From Microbacterium sp. cx-55 (GTDB lineage: Bacteria; Actinomycetota; Actinomycetes; Actinomycetales; Microbacteriaceae): a DNA stretch of 64,000 nucleotides. Below, piece by piece: positions 1 to 8,597 of the stretch. Numbering within the stretch: position 1 is the stretch's first letter; the number at the start of each line of letters is the position of its first letter. Both the position numbers and the translations under genes were made by a program. The notes under the pieces are model-generated. The model was not told where the DNA came from and made no database searches. It saw only the letters and a list, made by a program, of their open reading frames with translations. The stretch is from NCBI RefSeq assembly GCF_021117345.1, contig NZ_CP088261.1, positions 3,162,001 to 3,226,000 on the forward strand, written 5' to 3'.

Positions 1-1
1 G

Positions 2-35
2 TCACGTCCGCCGCGTCGGAGCGCGGCGGACGTGA
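2..35 (-). terminator. GC-rich hairpin downstream of the zinc-binding lipoprotein gene
   Basis: Bases 2-15 and 22-35 form a 14-bp perfect inverted repeat around a 6-base loop, 25 bases past the stop of the minus-strand lipoprotein gene. There is no clear U-tract, so this may be a factor-assisted terminator or an intercistronic hairpin if permease and ATPase genes follow beyond the left edge. Confidence 0.5.
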
Positions 36-59
36 TCACGAGCGGGCTGTCGCCCGGCG

Positions 60-1067
60 TCACGATCCGAGGGCTGTCGCGATGTCCTCGATGTTCTGCT
101 GCATCCATTGCACGTAAGTCTGGTCGTCCGGGAGCGTTTCGGAGAACTCGAGCACGGGCACGCCCGCGGTGCCGGCGGCATCAATGGTCTGCGTGGTCTC
201 GGCACCGGCGGCCTGGGAGTTGGCGATCAGCAGCTTCACATCGCCCGAACCGATCAGGTTCAACGCGGTGAGCAGCGTCGCGGGGGGCACGTCCTGGCCC
301 TCTTCGACGGCTTCGCTGAACTCGGACGGGGTGACGTTCTCGAGCCCCGCGGCCTCGATCATGTATCCGGGCACCGGCTCGGTCACGAACACGCCTTCGC
401 CGGCGTGCGCGGTCTTGATGTCGGCGAGGCTCGACTGCAGCGCCTCGAGCTTCTCGGTGAACGCCGCGGCGTTCGCCTCGAATGTATCGGCCTGGTCGGG
501 CAGCTGGGCAGACAGCTCCTGCGCGATGGCCGCCGTCACGTTCTTGATCGTGTCCTGGTCGTACCAGACGTGCTCGTTGAAGCCTTCGATGTGGCTGTGG
601 CCGTCGGCATCCTGAGCCTCGGCGTGGTCCTCTTCGGAGTGCGGGGACTCCTCGAGGGCCTCGGTGTCGGTGTCGCCGGCTTCACCCTCGGGCCACGCGT
701 GCGAGTACTCGGCCGCGACGATGACCGGCGCCTCCGAGCCGCTTCCGGAGATGAGCGTGTCCATGAAGGCGTCGTATCCGCCGCCGTTCTCGATGATCAG
801 GTTCGCCGCGCGCACCGTGATCTGGTCGGCCGGGCTCGCCTCGAACTCGTGCGGGTCCTGCGAGTTCGACGTGATGATCGGCGTCACGGTGATCGCATCC
901 CCCGCGATCTCCTGGGCGATCTGACCGTAGACGTTGGTCGACGTCACGATCGTGAACTCGTCCGACGACGAGGGGGATGCGGATGCGCCCCCCGCGCAGC
1001 CGGCGAGGGCGAGGACGGATACGGCGGCCAGAGCGGGCGCGACGAGGAGGAGACGGCTTTTGGGCAT
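60..1067 (-). CDS. Metal (zinc/manganese) ABC transporter substrate-binding lipoprotein
   Basis: This 335-residue protein is the extracytoplasmic metal receptor of a ZnuABC/TroABC-type importer. It has a lipoprotein signal (lipobox LAGC at about residues 20-23). The N-terminal lobe begins with a strand reading FTIVTSTNVYGQIA. An acidic, His-rich linker (HSEEDHAEAQDADGHSHIEG) precedes a conserved metal-ligand region NEHVWYD, as in cluster A-I receptors. The His-rich loop favours zinc, but manganese is not excluded. No permease or ATPase gene is in the window; they would have to lie to the left. The start ATG sits immediately downstream of a strong promoter with no room for a Shine-Dalgarno, so the mRNA is probably leaderless. 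The family call is firm and the metal is inferred. Confidence 0.9.
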   Translation of the reverse strand: MPKSRLLLVAPALAAVSVLALAGCAGGASASPSSSDEFTIVTSTNVYGQIAQEIAGDAITVTPIITSNSQDPHEFEASPADQITVRAANLIIENGGGYDAFMDTLISGSGSEAPVIVAAEYSHAWPEGEAGDTDTEALEESPHSEEDHAEAQDADGHSHIEGFNEHVWYDQDTIKNVTAAIAQELSAQLPDQADTFEANAAAFTEKLEALQSSLADIKTAHAGEGVFVTEPVPGYMIEAAGLENVTPSEFSEAVEEGQDVPPATLLTALNLIGSGDVKLLIANSQAAGAETTQTIDAAGTAGVPVLEFSETLPDDQTYVQWMQQNIEDIATALGS

Positions 1068-1073
1068 GCGCCC

Positions 1074-1102
1074 ATCATAGGACTACTGATAATGGTTATC
1101 AA
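1074..1102 (-). promoter_or_regulatory. Zur/Fur-like operator over a leaderless promoter
   Basis: On the minus strand TTGATA (1102-1097) and TATGAT (1079-1074) are separated by exactly 17 bases, and the predicted start falls on or next to the ATG at 1067. A palindrome TGATAA-TGG-TTATCA (1088-1102) covers the -35 element and matches the 7-1-7 layout of Fur-family boxes. Zinc repression by Zur is inferred from the gene it precedes. Confidence 0.72.
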
Positions 1103-1127
1103 AATCCGTGCGCAGTGCCGCGCCGGA

Positions 1128-2465
1128 TCACTCCACGAGCAGCGCGGGCTCCTCCAGCACCGAGGCGATGTCGGCGATGAACCGGGAGACGCCGTCGCCG
1201 TCGACCACGCGGTGATCGAACGACCCCGACACGGTCGTCACCCAGCGCGGGCGCACCTCGCCGTCGACGACCCACGGCTTCTGCCGGATGGCGCCGAGCG
1301 CGACGATGCCGACCTCGCCCGGATTGATGATCGGGGTGCCCGCATCCATCCCGAACACGCCGATGTTCGTGATCGTGATGGTGCCGCCGGACTGATCGGC
1401 GGGCGTCGTCTTGCCCTCCCGCGCGGTGAGTGTGAGTTTCTCGAGCGAGCGGGCCAGGTCGCGCATGTTGAGGTCCTGCGCGTCCTTGATGTTCGGCACG
1501 AGAAGGCCCCGCGGGGTGGCCGCGGCGATGCCGAGGTTCACGTAGTGGCGCACGCGGATCTGCGCGCCCTCGTCGCCGTCGATCCACGCGGCGTTGACCA
1601 TCGGCGTGCGACGCACGGCCCAGATCACCGCGCGCGCCATGATCAGCAACGGCGACACCTTCACGTCGGCGAAGTCCGGCGAGGACTTCAGGCGCTTGAC
1701 GAGCTCCATGGTGCGGCTGGCGTCGATGTCGCGCCACACCGAGACGTGCGGGGCCGTGTAGGCGCTGCGCACCATGCCGGATGCGGTCGCCTTGCGAACG
1801 CCGCGCACCGGGATCGACTCCTCGCGCGCGTCGTTGACCACGGCGGCCGGGGCCGGAGCCGGGGCTGCCGGTGCGGCCGTCGCGACGGAAACCGGAATGG
1901 TGGACTCCCGCTCATCGGGCCACTCGGGCGTCTCGATGTTGCGGAAGACGCTGGCCTGCGAGGCGTGGGCCACGACATCGTCGCGGGTCACTTCGCCGGC
2001 GGGGCCACTGGGGGTGACCGAGGCGAGCTCGACCCCGAGGTCGCGGGCGAGCTTGCGGATCGGGGGCTTGGCCACGACGCCGACGGATGCGGCAACCGGC
2101 CGCTGCGCGGGCTTCCTCCGCCGCGACGACACCTGGCCGGCCGAGCCGTAGCCGACGAGCACCGACCCGCCCTCGTCTGCAGCGGGGGCCGCGGCGGGCG
2201 CGGGGACGACGGCCGCGGGGGCCGCAGCATCCGCGATCGTGATGATCGGCGCGCCCACGTCGACCGTCTTGCCCTCCTCGACGAGCAGGTCGCCGACGAC
2301 ACCCGCGTACGGCGAAGGCAGCTCGACGAGCGACTTGGCGGTTTCGATCTCGACGAGCACGTCGTTCACGGCCACCTGATCGCCGGGGGCGACGCGCCAG
2401 GTGACGATCTCGGCCTCGGTGAGGCCTTCACCGACGTCGGGCAGGTGGAAGGTCTGGTCGCTCAT
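1128..2465 (-). CDS. Dihydrolipoamide acyltransferase, E2 of an alpha-keto acid dehydrogenase complex
   Basis: This 445-residue E2 moves the acyl group from E1 to CoA in a pyruvate or branched-chain keto acid dehydrogenase. An N-terminal lipoyl domain carries the lipoylation site at Lys44 ([10 protein letters not shown]). A Pro/Ala-rich linker leads to a peripheral subunit-binding domain ([14 protein letters not shown], then [11 protein letters not shown]) and a C-terminal catalytic domain with the DHRVVDG motif (His418). One lipoyl domain is typical of branched-chain E2. AAGGAG precedes the ATG. It is the last gene of an E1 alpha, E1 beta, E2 operon with no E3, and a nested palindrome lies just upstream. 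The branched-chain substrate is likely from E1 alpha architecture but not proven. Confidence 0.9.
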   Translation of the reverse strand: MSDQTFHLPDVGEGLTEAEIVTWRVAPGDQVAVNDVLVEIETAKSLVELPSPYAGVVGDLLVEEGKTVDVGAPIITIADAAAPAAVVPAPAAAPAADEGGSVLVGYGSAGQVSSRRRKPAQRPVAASVGVVAKPPIRKLARDLGVELASVTPSGPAGEVTRDDVVAHASQASVFRNIETPEWPDERESTIPVSVATAAPAAPAPAPAAVVNDAREESIPVRGVRKATASGMVRSAYTAPHVSVWRDIDASRTMELVKRLKSSPDFADVKVSPLLIMARAVIWAVRRTPMVNAAWIDGDEGAQIRVRHYVNLGIAAATPRGLLVPNIKDAQDLNMRDLARSLEKLTLTAREGKTTPADQSGGTITITNIGVFGMDAGTPIINPGEVGIVALGAIRQKPWVVDGEVRPRWVTTVSGSFDHRVVDGDGVSRFIADIASVLEEPALLVE

Positions 2466-2490
2466 GCGAGCTCCTTTCGCCGGAAGCCCC

Positions 2491-2567
2491 GACCGCGAGA
2501 CGGGATCTTCGCGCCGAGACAGGGGGGTAACCCCACCGTCTCGGCGTCCAGATCCAGTCTCGCGGTC
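2491..2567. repeat. Nested palindromic repeat, copy A
   Basis: The outer arms GACCGCGAGAC (2491-2501) and GTCTCGCGGTC (2557-2567) are perfect inverted repeats. Inside are a second imperfect pair (CGCCGAGAC/GTCTCGGCG) and a GGGGTAACCCC-like core. It lies between the E1 beta and E2 genes. The 73-base core aligns without gaps to copy C (11312-11384) at 67 of 73 positions. Confidence 0.85.
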
Positions 2568-2580
2568 ATGGGCTGGCGGA

Positions 2581-3564
2581 TCAGTAGGTCAGGGCGCGGT
2601 CGACGGCTTCGAGGATGCGGTCGGCATCGGGCAGGTACTGCCCCTCGAGTCGTGCGGGCGGGAAGGGGGTGTCGAAGCCCGATACCCGGAGGACCGGGGC
2701 TTCGAGGGAGTAGAACGCGCGCTCGGCGACGGTCGCGGCGACCTCGGAACCCAGCGAGGTGAACCCGGGCGCCTCCTGCGCGTAGACCATGCGGCCGGTG
2801 CGGCGGACGGAATCGAGGATCGGACCGTAATCCACCGGCGACAGCGACCGGAGGTCGACGACCTCGATCGACACGCCCTCGGACTCGGCGAGCGCCGCGG
2901 CCTGCAGCATCGTCGACACCATCGCGCCGTGACCGACGAGCGTCACGTCGGTGCCGCGACGCACCACGCGGGACGCGTGCAGCGGCAGGGCGCGGGCCGA
3001 CAGATCGACCTCGCCCTTGGGCCAGTACCGGCTCTTCGGCTCGAGGAAGACGACCGGGTCGTCGGACGCGATCGCATCCTGAATCATCCAGTAGGCGTCG
3101 TTCGGGGTCGACGGGCTCACGACCCGAAGGCCCGCGGTGTGCGTGAAGTACGCCTCCGGGCTTTCCTGGTGGTGCTCGACCGCGCCGATGTGTCCGCCGT
3201 ACGGGATGCGGATGACGACGGGCATGCGCAGCGCGCCCTCGTGCCGGTTGGTGAGCTTCGCGAGCTGCGTGGTGATCTGGTCGAAGCCGGGGAAGACGAA
3301 CCCGTCGAACTGGATCTCGCACACCGGGCGGAAGCCGGCCATCGCCAGGCCGATCGCCGTGCCGATGATGCCGGACTCGGCCAGCGGAGTGTCGATCACG
3401 CGACGCGGGCCGAACTCGGCCTGCAGGCCCTCGGTCACGCGGAAGACGCCGCCGAGCGGGCCGATGTCCTCGCCCATGAGCAGCACGTGGTCGTCGGCGG
3501 CGAGCGCGGCGCGGAGCCCGGCGTTCATCGCCTTGCTCAGCGGCATGGTGGAGATGTCGGTCAT
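2581..3564 (-). CDS. Alpha-keto acid dehydrogenase E1 beta subunit
   Basis: This 327-residue beta chain forms the thiamine-diphosphate-dependent E1 heterotetramer with the product of the gene upstream. The transketolase-like pyrimidine-binding part has LLMGEDIG near residue 30 and the characteristic [20 protein letters not shown] segment. The C-terminal transketolase domain includes [13 protein letters not shown]. The start is placed at the Met of MTDISTM because it overlaps the E1 alpha stop in an ATGA, which implies translational coupling. An upstream in-frame Met is possible but lies inside E1 alpha. Confidence 0.9.
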   Translation of the reverse strand: MTDISTMPLSKAMNAGLRAALAADDHVLLMGEDIGPLGGVFRVTEGLQAEFGPRRVIDTPLAESGIIGTAIGLAMAGFRPVCEIQFDGFVFPGFDQITTQLAKLTNRHEGALRMPVVIRIPYGGHIGAVEHHQESPEAYFTHTAGLRVVSPSTPNDAYWMIQDAIASDDPVVFLEPKSRYWPKGEVDLSARALPLHASRVVRRGTDVTLVGHGAMVSTMLQAAALAESEGVSIEVVDLRSLSPVDYGPILDSVRRTGRMVYAQEAPGFTSLGSEVAATVAERAFYSLEAPVLRVSGFDTPFPPARLEGQYLPDADRILEAVDRALTY

Positions 3565-4721
3565 GCCCGGCCCTCCTCGAACGACGCTTCGTAGTCGGCC
3601 AGCCACTGCTTCTGCTCCGCGATCAGCGGGTGCTCCTCGCTGTAGACGTGGTCGAAGATGACGTCGGACGGGATGGACTCGAGGGCGACGGTGCGCGCCC
3701 GGGCGTCCTCGGCGACGGCTGCGCCCTCCGCATCCACGTCGGCGAAGAACTCGTCGCTCGCGCCGCGGCCGCGCAGGAACGCCCGCATCCGCTCGATCGG
3801 GTCGCGCAGCGCCCAGGACTGTTCTTCTTCGGACGTGCGGTACTTGGTGGGGTCATCGCTGGTCGTGTGCGCGCCCATCCGGTAGGTCGCCGCCTCGATC
3901 GCGCGCGGCCCGCCGCCGGCCCGCGCCTCATCGAGCGCCCGGCGTGCGACGGCGTAGCTGGCGAGCACGTCGTTTCCGTCGACGTGGATGCTGGGCATGC
4001 CGTATCCGGCGGCCCGCAGGTGCAGCGGCCCGCGCGACTGGGTGCGCACCGGCACCGAGATCGCCCACTGGTTGTTCTGCAGGAAGAACACCTCGGGCGT
4101 CTGGAAACTGGCGGCGAACACCATCGCCTCGTGCACGTCGCCCTGGCTGGATGCCCCGTCGCCGTAGTAGACGATGACGGCCTCGTCGCGTTCCGGGTCG
4201 CCGGACCCGCTCTTGCCGTCGAGGGAGAGGCCCATCGCGAAACCGGTCGCGTGCAGCGTCTGCGATCCGAGCACGAGCGTGTAGAGGTGCGTGTTGCCGT
4301 TCTTCGGGTCGTAGGGGTTCCACCCGCCGTGGGTGAGTCCCTTCATGAGCCGGATGATGTCGATCGGATCGACGCCGCGGATGGTGGCGACCACGTGCTC
4401 GCGATACGAGGGGAACAGGTGGTCCTGCGCGCGGGCGGCGCGAGCGGAGCCGACCTGCGCGGCCTCTTGGCCGTAGCTCGGCGGCCACAGGGCGAGCTGC
4501 CCCTGCCGCTGCAGGTTGGTCGCCTGGCGGTCGAAGGCCCGGATCACCGCCATGTCGCGGTAGAAGGTCTCGAGTTCTGCGTCGCTCAGGGCCGCGATCG
4601 CCTCGAGGTACGGCTCTGCGGCGGGGGTGGGGGCGAAGGATCCGTCGGCCGCGATGACCCGCACGAGGTGCGGATCGTCGGAGTTCGAGGCGTCGTGGGT
4701 CACCGTGTCGGGTGCAGTCAC
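3561..4721 (-). CDS. Alpha-keto acid dehydrogenase E1 alpha subunit
   Basis: This 386-residue subunit catalyses decarboxylation of the keto acid and reductive acylation of lipoyl-E2. The thiamine-diphosphate motif begins with GDGASSQGD and ends with QNNQWAIS. The region near YRMGAHTTSDDPTKY matches the phosphorylation-loop region of branched-chain E1 alpha. Overall it resembles BkdA/PdhA of actinobacteria, where pyruvate usually goes to the homodimeric AceE instead, so branched-chain 2-oxo acids are the better guess. It is first in the operon and shares ATGA with E1 beta; the aminotransferase gene starts the same transcript direction 6 bases upstream. Confidence 0.9.
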   Translation of the reverse strand: MTAPDTVTHDASNSDDPHLVRVIAADGSFAPTPAAEPYLEAIAALSDAELETFYRDMAVIRAFDRQATNLQRQGQLALWPPSYGQEAAQVGSARAARAQDHLFPSYREHVVATIRGVDPIDIIRLMKGLTHGGWNPYDPKNGNTHLYTLVLGSQTLHATGFAMGLSLDGKSGSGDPERDEAVIVYYGDGASSQGDVHEAMVFAASFQTPEVFFLQNNQWAISVPVRTQSRGPLHLRAAGYGMPSIHVDGNDVLASYAVARRALDEARAGGGPRAIEAATYRMGAHTTSDDPTKYRTSEEEQSWALRDPIERMRAFLRGRGASDEFFADVDAEGAAVAEDARARTVALESIPSDVIFDHVYSEEHPLIAEQKQWLADYEASFEEGRA

Positions 4722-4726
4722 AGCGT

Positions 4727-5830
4727 CTACGCTATCCGCCGTGCCGGGTGGCCCTCTGGAAGGTGCTGCACAACGGATGCGGCGATTCGTAGGACGGTCT
4801 CCACAGACTCCTCCTCACCGATCGACACCCGCAGGCCGTCGCCGGGGAAGGCACGCACGATGATTCCGGCGGCTTCGAACGCCTCCGCCGCCTCCGCCGA
4901 ATCGACTCCCGTCGCCAGCCACACGAAGTTGCCCTGCGCGTCGGGCACCTGCCAGCCCGCCTCCCGGAGCCCGTCGGCGATCCGGTCGCGGCGCACGGCG
5001 ATCTGCCGCACACGCTCGCGCAGTTCGTCCTCGGCGTCGAGGCTGGCGAGGGCAGCGTTCTCGGCCTGCGCCGTCACCGACAGCGGGATCGCGGTCGCGC
5101 GCGCGGCGTCGAGCACCCGGCGGTGCCCGACCGCGTAGCCGATGCGGAGCCCCGCCAGGCCGTACGCCTTGGAGAACGTCCGGAGCGCGACGACGTTCGG
5201 GCGCACGACACCGAGCTCGCGGAGTCCGTCGACCGCATCCGGTGCCGTGACGAATTCGGCGTAGGCCTCGTCGAGGATCACAAGCACGTCGCTCGGCACC
5301 GCGTCGAGGAACGCGTCGAACTCGCTCTGCGTCACGACCGGGCCGGTCGGGTTGTTCGGGCTGCAGACGACCACCGCCTGGGTGCGGTCGGTGACGGACG
5401 CGGCCATCGCCGACAGATCGTGCCGTCCGTCGGAGGTGAGGGGAACCTCGACGCGGTCGGCGCCGGTCACGGTCACGAGGTTCGGGTACGCCTCGAACGA
5501 GCGCCAGGGGTACACGATCTGGTCGCCGGGTCCGGCGACCGAGAGCATGAGCTGCGACAGGATCGACACACTGCCCGCGGCGATGTGCACTTCATCGATC
5601 GTCACCCCGAACCGGGCGGCGAGGCGTTCGCGCAGGCGGGTGGCCGTCGCATCCGGATACCGGTTCACCGACACGGCCTGATGCATCGCGTCGATGACGC
5701 CGGGCAGCGGATCGAAGGGGTTCTCGTTGCTCGAGAGCTTGAAGGCGTCGGCGCCGGCCTGGCGTCCCTGGCGGTAAACCGGCAGGGCGGCGATCTCGGG
5801 GCGGACGCGGACGGGAATCGGATCGCTCAC
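4727..5830 (-). CDS. HisC-like PLP aminotransferase (histidinol-phosphate or aromatic amino acid)
   Basis: A 367-residue fold-type I aminotransferase of the HisC family. The PLP Schiff-base lysine is Lys221 in [18 protein letters not shown], with SSNENP near the N-terminus and SPNNPTG in the cofactor region. In actinobacteria a second HisC-like enzyme outside the his operon often acts on phenylpyruvate or other aromatic keto acids. No his genes are nearby, so that role is as likely as histidinol-phosphate transamination. Its end lies 5 bases from the E1 alpha start, so it may be co-transcribed with the keto acid dehydrogenase, which would suit amino acid catabolism. Confidence 0.85.
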   Translation of the reverse strand: MSDPIPVRVRPEIAALPVYRQGRQAGADAFKLSSNENPFDPLPGVIDAMHQAVSVNRYPDATATRLRERLAARFGVTIDEVHIAAGSVSILSQLMLSVAGPGDQIVYPWRSFEAYPNLVTVTGADRVEVPLTSDGRHDLSAMAASVTDRTQAVVVCSPNNPTGPVVTQSEFDAFLDAVPSDVLVILDEAYAEFVTAPDAVDGLRELGVVRPNVVALRTFSKAYGLAGLRIGYAVGHRRVLDAARATAIPLSVTAQAENAALASLDAEDELRERVRQIAVRRDRIADGLREAGWQVPDAQGNFVWLATGVDSAEAAEAFEAAGIIVRAFPGDGLRVSIGEEESVETVLRIAASVVQHLPEGHPARRIA

Positions 5831-5932
5831 GACCCCGAGTCTAAGAGCGCACCCATTCCCGCGCGCTCATGCGCCCCGGTTGCCGGCTGAATGCGCCTGC
5901 GGGGGACGGATGCGGCGTGCCACACTGACCGC

Positions 5933-6328
5933 ATGGGCTTCCTCATCCGCGTCGTCGTCAACGCGTTCTCGATCTGGGTCGTCACCCTCATCCCCGCGCT
6001 CGGAGTCAGCGTCATCGCCTTCGCCCCCGGCGAGACGCTGCAGCTCGTGATCTCCCTGCTCGTGATCGCTGCGATCTTCGCGCTCGTGAACACCATCGTC
6101 GGCACGGTCGTGAAGGTGCTCACCTTCCCGCTCTACGTGCTGACCCTCGGTCTGTTCTCGCTGGTCGTCAACGGGTTCCTGCTGTGGCTGACGAGCTGGA
6201 TCACCGAGTTCTGGGCGTGGGGCCTGCGCGTCGAGAGCTTCTGGTGGGGTGTGATCGCCGCGCTGCTGATCAGCCTCATGAACTGGATCTTCGGCGTCAT
6301 CCTGCGCCCCAAGCGTCGCGAGGACTGA
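5933..6328 (+). CDS. Small membrane protein of the phage-holin-4 superfamily
   Basis: A 131-residue protein with four hydrophobic segments (residues about 4-24, 28-48, 52-75 and 95-118), ending in a basic tail (LRPKRRED). The order and the NTIVGTVVKVLTFPLYVLTLGL stretch match the widespread Phage_holin_4_2 family, which is chromosomal in most actinobacteria. Its function is unknown and it is not evidence of a prophage. The start is the ATG at 5933, because upstream in-frame residues are hydrophilic and unlike the family. The next gene on the other strand ends 3 bases away. Confidence 0.8.
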   Translation: MGFLIRVVVNAFSIWVVTLIPALGVSVIAFAPGETLQLVISLLVIAAIFALVNTIVGTVVKVLTFPLYVLTLGLFSLVVNGFLLWLTSWITEFWAWGLRVESFWWGVIAALLISLMNWIFGVILRPKRRED

Positions 6329-6331
6329 CGC

Positions 6332-7660
6332 TCACGGCCGGTTCCGGGTGCTCGATTGCGGGTAGAACGATCCGCGGTCGGTGTCGCGTTCGGCGCCGTA
6401 CTCCCGCACCTCGACGAGTTCGGCGTCCGCCAGTTCGCTGAGCCGGTCGTGCAGGGCGATCACCCGGGGATCACCGGATGCATCCGCCGCCTCGGCCGTC
6501 TGCACGTACGTCTCCAGGTGGTGCGCAGGAAGGGTGAGATCGTGCAGGCCGCCCGCCTCATCCACCGTGCGCTCGACCAGGAAGCTCTGCTCCGCCCCGA
6601 CGCGATCGGGGTGCCCGACCGCGAGCGACGCGACCGGATCGTCGGTATGCCGCACCTGCACGCTGAGGGTGTCGGCGCCCACATCGACCGAGGTCGGCGA
6701 GCCGAACGTGCCCACCACCTGCATGTCGTACACACCCGTCTGCGCGAGTTGGCCGACGCTCATGCCGCCCTGCGAGTGCCCCCATCCGAGCACCTCGTCG
6801 CCGGGTTCCGCCCCCGCCTCGACGAGCGCGGCCTCGACCGTGGCGAGAGCGTCGGAGCGATGCCCGGTGAAGGACTGCACGTTCGAGGTCATGTCCCACG
6901 GGTCGGCGCCGCTCATCGAGCGCGTGCCGGTGACGTACACCGCGAAGGTGCGGCCGCCGCCCGCACGCACGTACTGCTCGATCCGCACCCGGGCGTCTCC
7001 GGATGCGGGGATCCGCGCCGCCGCATCGGCCAGCGTCCGTGGGGCCGTCGCGTTCTGCGACACCGGCAGGGGCACGAGGTTCGCCGCCGTTCCGCCGGGA
7101 GCGACCCTCGTGCCCGCCGCGACCGTTCCCTGGCCGCTCGAGCGCACCTGGGCGAGCGCCATCCCGACCAGGCTGACCACCGGCACGCCCACGACCCACA
7201 GGGGCAACCCGCCCCAGAACGCGTCGAGAACAGGGCCTTCTCCGGCGGCTCGCGCGTCGGCGAGCGCGGCGTCGGCCGTGGCGACCGCATCCGGATGCTG
7301 CGCCTCGAACGTGTCGATGGCGCGCTGCGCATCGACGGCGCCGGCCTCATCCCCGGCAGCGATCGCCACGTCGTACGCGACGCGCAGCTCGACCAGGGTG
7401 TAGGTCGCGGATGCGGCGCGGAGTGCGCCGGCGAGCTCGTCGGCGCGACCACCGGTCTCCGACAGCCGTGACGCCACGAGCGCCGGACTGGTCGGGATCC
7501 CGAGGAACAGCGCCGGGATCCGGTGCTCGCAGAGCACGAACTGGGTCGCCGCGTTATGCAACTCGTCGGCGGCCGACGCGAGCACGGCGGCGGCCGCATC
7601 CAAGGCCGCCGTGTCGACCGCGATGCCCCCGCCCGACGAGATCGTGATCGCATCGCCCAT
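6332..7660 (-). CDS. Alpha/beta hydrolase with N-terminal helical WXG-like region
   Basis: A 442-residue protein. The first ~130 residues are Ala-rich and helical, beginning with an ITISSGGGIAVD segment as in WXG/Esp-type coiled regions. A hydrophobic segment (GLPLWVVGVPVVSLVGMAL) lies near residues 170-190. The C-terminal ~250 residues are an alpha/beta hydrolase with nucleophile elbow GWGHSQGGM and a likely acid/His pair (RHTDDPVASL and HHLETYVQT). The start overlaps the stop of the small upstream gene (TGATG). The substrate is unknown. The pairing suggests a surface or secretion-related enzyme, but no ESX core genes are nearby. Confidence 0.75.
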   Translation of the reverse strand: MGDAITISSGGGIAVDTAALDAAAAVLASAADELHNAATQFVLCEHRIPALFLGIPTSPALVASRLSETGGRADELAGALRAASATYTLVELRVAYDVAIAAGDEAGAVDAQRAIDTFEAQHPDAVATADAALADARAAGEGPVLDAFWGGLPLWVVGVPVVSLVGMALAQVRSSGQGTVAAGTRVAPGGTAANLVPLPVSQNATAPRTLADAAARIPASGDARVRIEQYVRAGGGRTFAVYVTGTRSMSGADPWDMTSNVQSFTGHRSDALATVEAALVEAGAEPGDEVLGWGHSQGGMSVGQLAQTGVYDMQVVGTFGSPTSVDVGADTLSVQVRHTDDPVASLAVGHPDRVGAEQSFLVERTVDEAGGLHDLTLPAHHLETYVQTAEAADASGDPRVIALHDRLSELADAELVEVREYGAERDTDRGSFYPQSSTRNRP

Positions 7661-7944
7661 CAGCCCGGCCAACCGCGCTGCACGAGGCGGGTATTCGCCG
7701 CCTCGAGCTGCTGATCGAAGGCCTCGATGGCCTCCTCCCGCAGCGCGAGGTCGCGTAACCACGCGTCGAGGTCGTGTTCGAACGCGACCATCGCCGGAGA
7801 CGCCCACTTCGTCGCCGCCGCGAGCCCGGTGGTCAGCGTGCGCGCCGCCACGAGGTGGTGACGCGCGACCGCGACATAACCGCGGGCAGCGGCGACGTCC
7901 GCGATGAAGTTCGCCGTCGTGGTCGGATCGGGTACCCAGGACAT
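7660..7944 (-). CDS. Small helical protein coupled to the hydrolase
   Basis: A 94-residue predicted all-helical protein with Trp residues spaced as in helical hairpins (SWVPDPTTTANF, then TKWASPAMV, DAWLRDL). It lacks a canonical WXG motif, signal peptide or membrane segment. Its size, its helical content and its one-base overlap with a hydrolase carrying an N-terminal helical region suggest that the two work together. I do not recognise a named family. The start is the ATG at 7944; a longer in-frame start (7989) would add a basic, Pro-rich stretch unlike the rest. Confidence 0.65.
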   Translation of the reverse strand: MSWVPDPTTTANFIADVAAARGYVAVARHHLVAARTLTTGLAAATKWASPAMVAFEHDLDAWLRDLALREEAIEAFDQQLEAANTRLVQRGWPG

Positions 7945-8055
7945 GAGTCGAGCGTGCCTGCGCTGCGCGTCCGGCGGGGGCGTCCGCATCCGACTTCGGG
8001 ATCGATCCGGCGTGCGACCGTGCTGTGCAGGAGGAGTGGGGACCAGAATGGAAGC

Positions 8056-8559
8056 ATGACCGAACCCGCGCCCTTCCGCGTCGTGTTCGTGTGCACGGGC
8101 AACATCTGTCGCTCACCGATGGCCGAGGTGGTCTTCCGATGGTTCGCCGATTCGGTGGGCCTCGGCGACCGCGTGGTCTCCACGAGCGCCGGCACCGGCG
8201 ATTGGCACGTGGGCGAACCGGCGGATCCTCGCACCACGGCGGCACTCGAACGCCACGGGTACGACGGCACGCGGCACCGCGCGAAGCAGTTCAGCTACGC
8301 CGACTTCGACCGGAACGACCTCGTCGTCGCGCTCGATCGCTCCCACGAACGCAACCTGCGGGCGTGGGCGCGGTCCGAAGCCGACGGCGACAAGGTGGCG
8401 CTGCTGCTGTCGTTCGACTCATCCGTCGACGAGGTGCAGGACGTTCCCGACCCGTACTACGCGGGCGACGAGGCGTTCGATGAGGTCCTCGGTATGATCG
8501 AGAACGCGTGCCGGGCGCTCTTCCGGCAACTCGAACCCGCCATTCGCTCCGCCGGGTAG
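8056..8559 (+). CDS. Low-molecular-weight protein-tyrosine phosphatase
   Basis: A 167-residue cytoplasmic phosphatase. The P-loop VCTGNICRS supplies the nucleophile Cys13 and Arg19 (CX5R), and the general acid Asp lies in the DPYY motif near residue 133. Length and motifs match actinobacterial LMW-PTPs such as PtpA-like enzymes. Its substrates are unknown. The ATG at 8056 puts the P-loop at its usual distance from the N-terminus; the longer reading frame upstream is the antisense of the preceding gene. It is followed after 38 bases by purB. Confidence 0.92.
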   Translation: MTEPAPFRVVFVCTGNICRSPMAEVVFRWFADSVGLGDRVVSTSAGTGDWHVGEPADPRTTAALERHGYDGTRHRAKQFSYADFDRNDLVVALDRSHERNLRAWARSEADGDKVALLLSFDSSVDEVQDVPDPYYAGDEAFDEVLGMIENACRALFRQLEPAIRSAG

Positions 8560-8597
8560 GCCGCGAAGCGGGCGCCGCATCCGACCGACGGAGTACC

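Noticed and set aside
108..2762. Very long plus-strand open frame opposite the metal lipoprotein and E2 genes
   Set aside because: It is the antisense shadow of two well-conserved genes in GC-rich DNA; its product is Arg/Gly-rich low-complexity with no domain.
5933..6328. Prophage suggested by the holin-family protein
   Set aside because: No other phage genes are nearby, and this family is a normal chromosomal component in actinobacteria.
8560..8597. Upstream extension of purB to an earlier ATG
   Set aside because: Earlier in-frame codons overlap the phosphatase gene and lack PurB similarity, while the GTG at 8598 has GGAG and gives the usual N-terminus.
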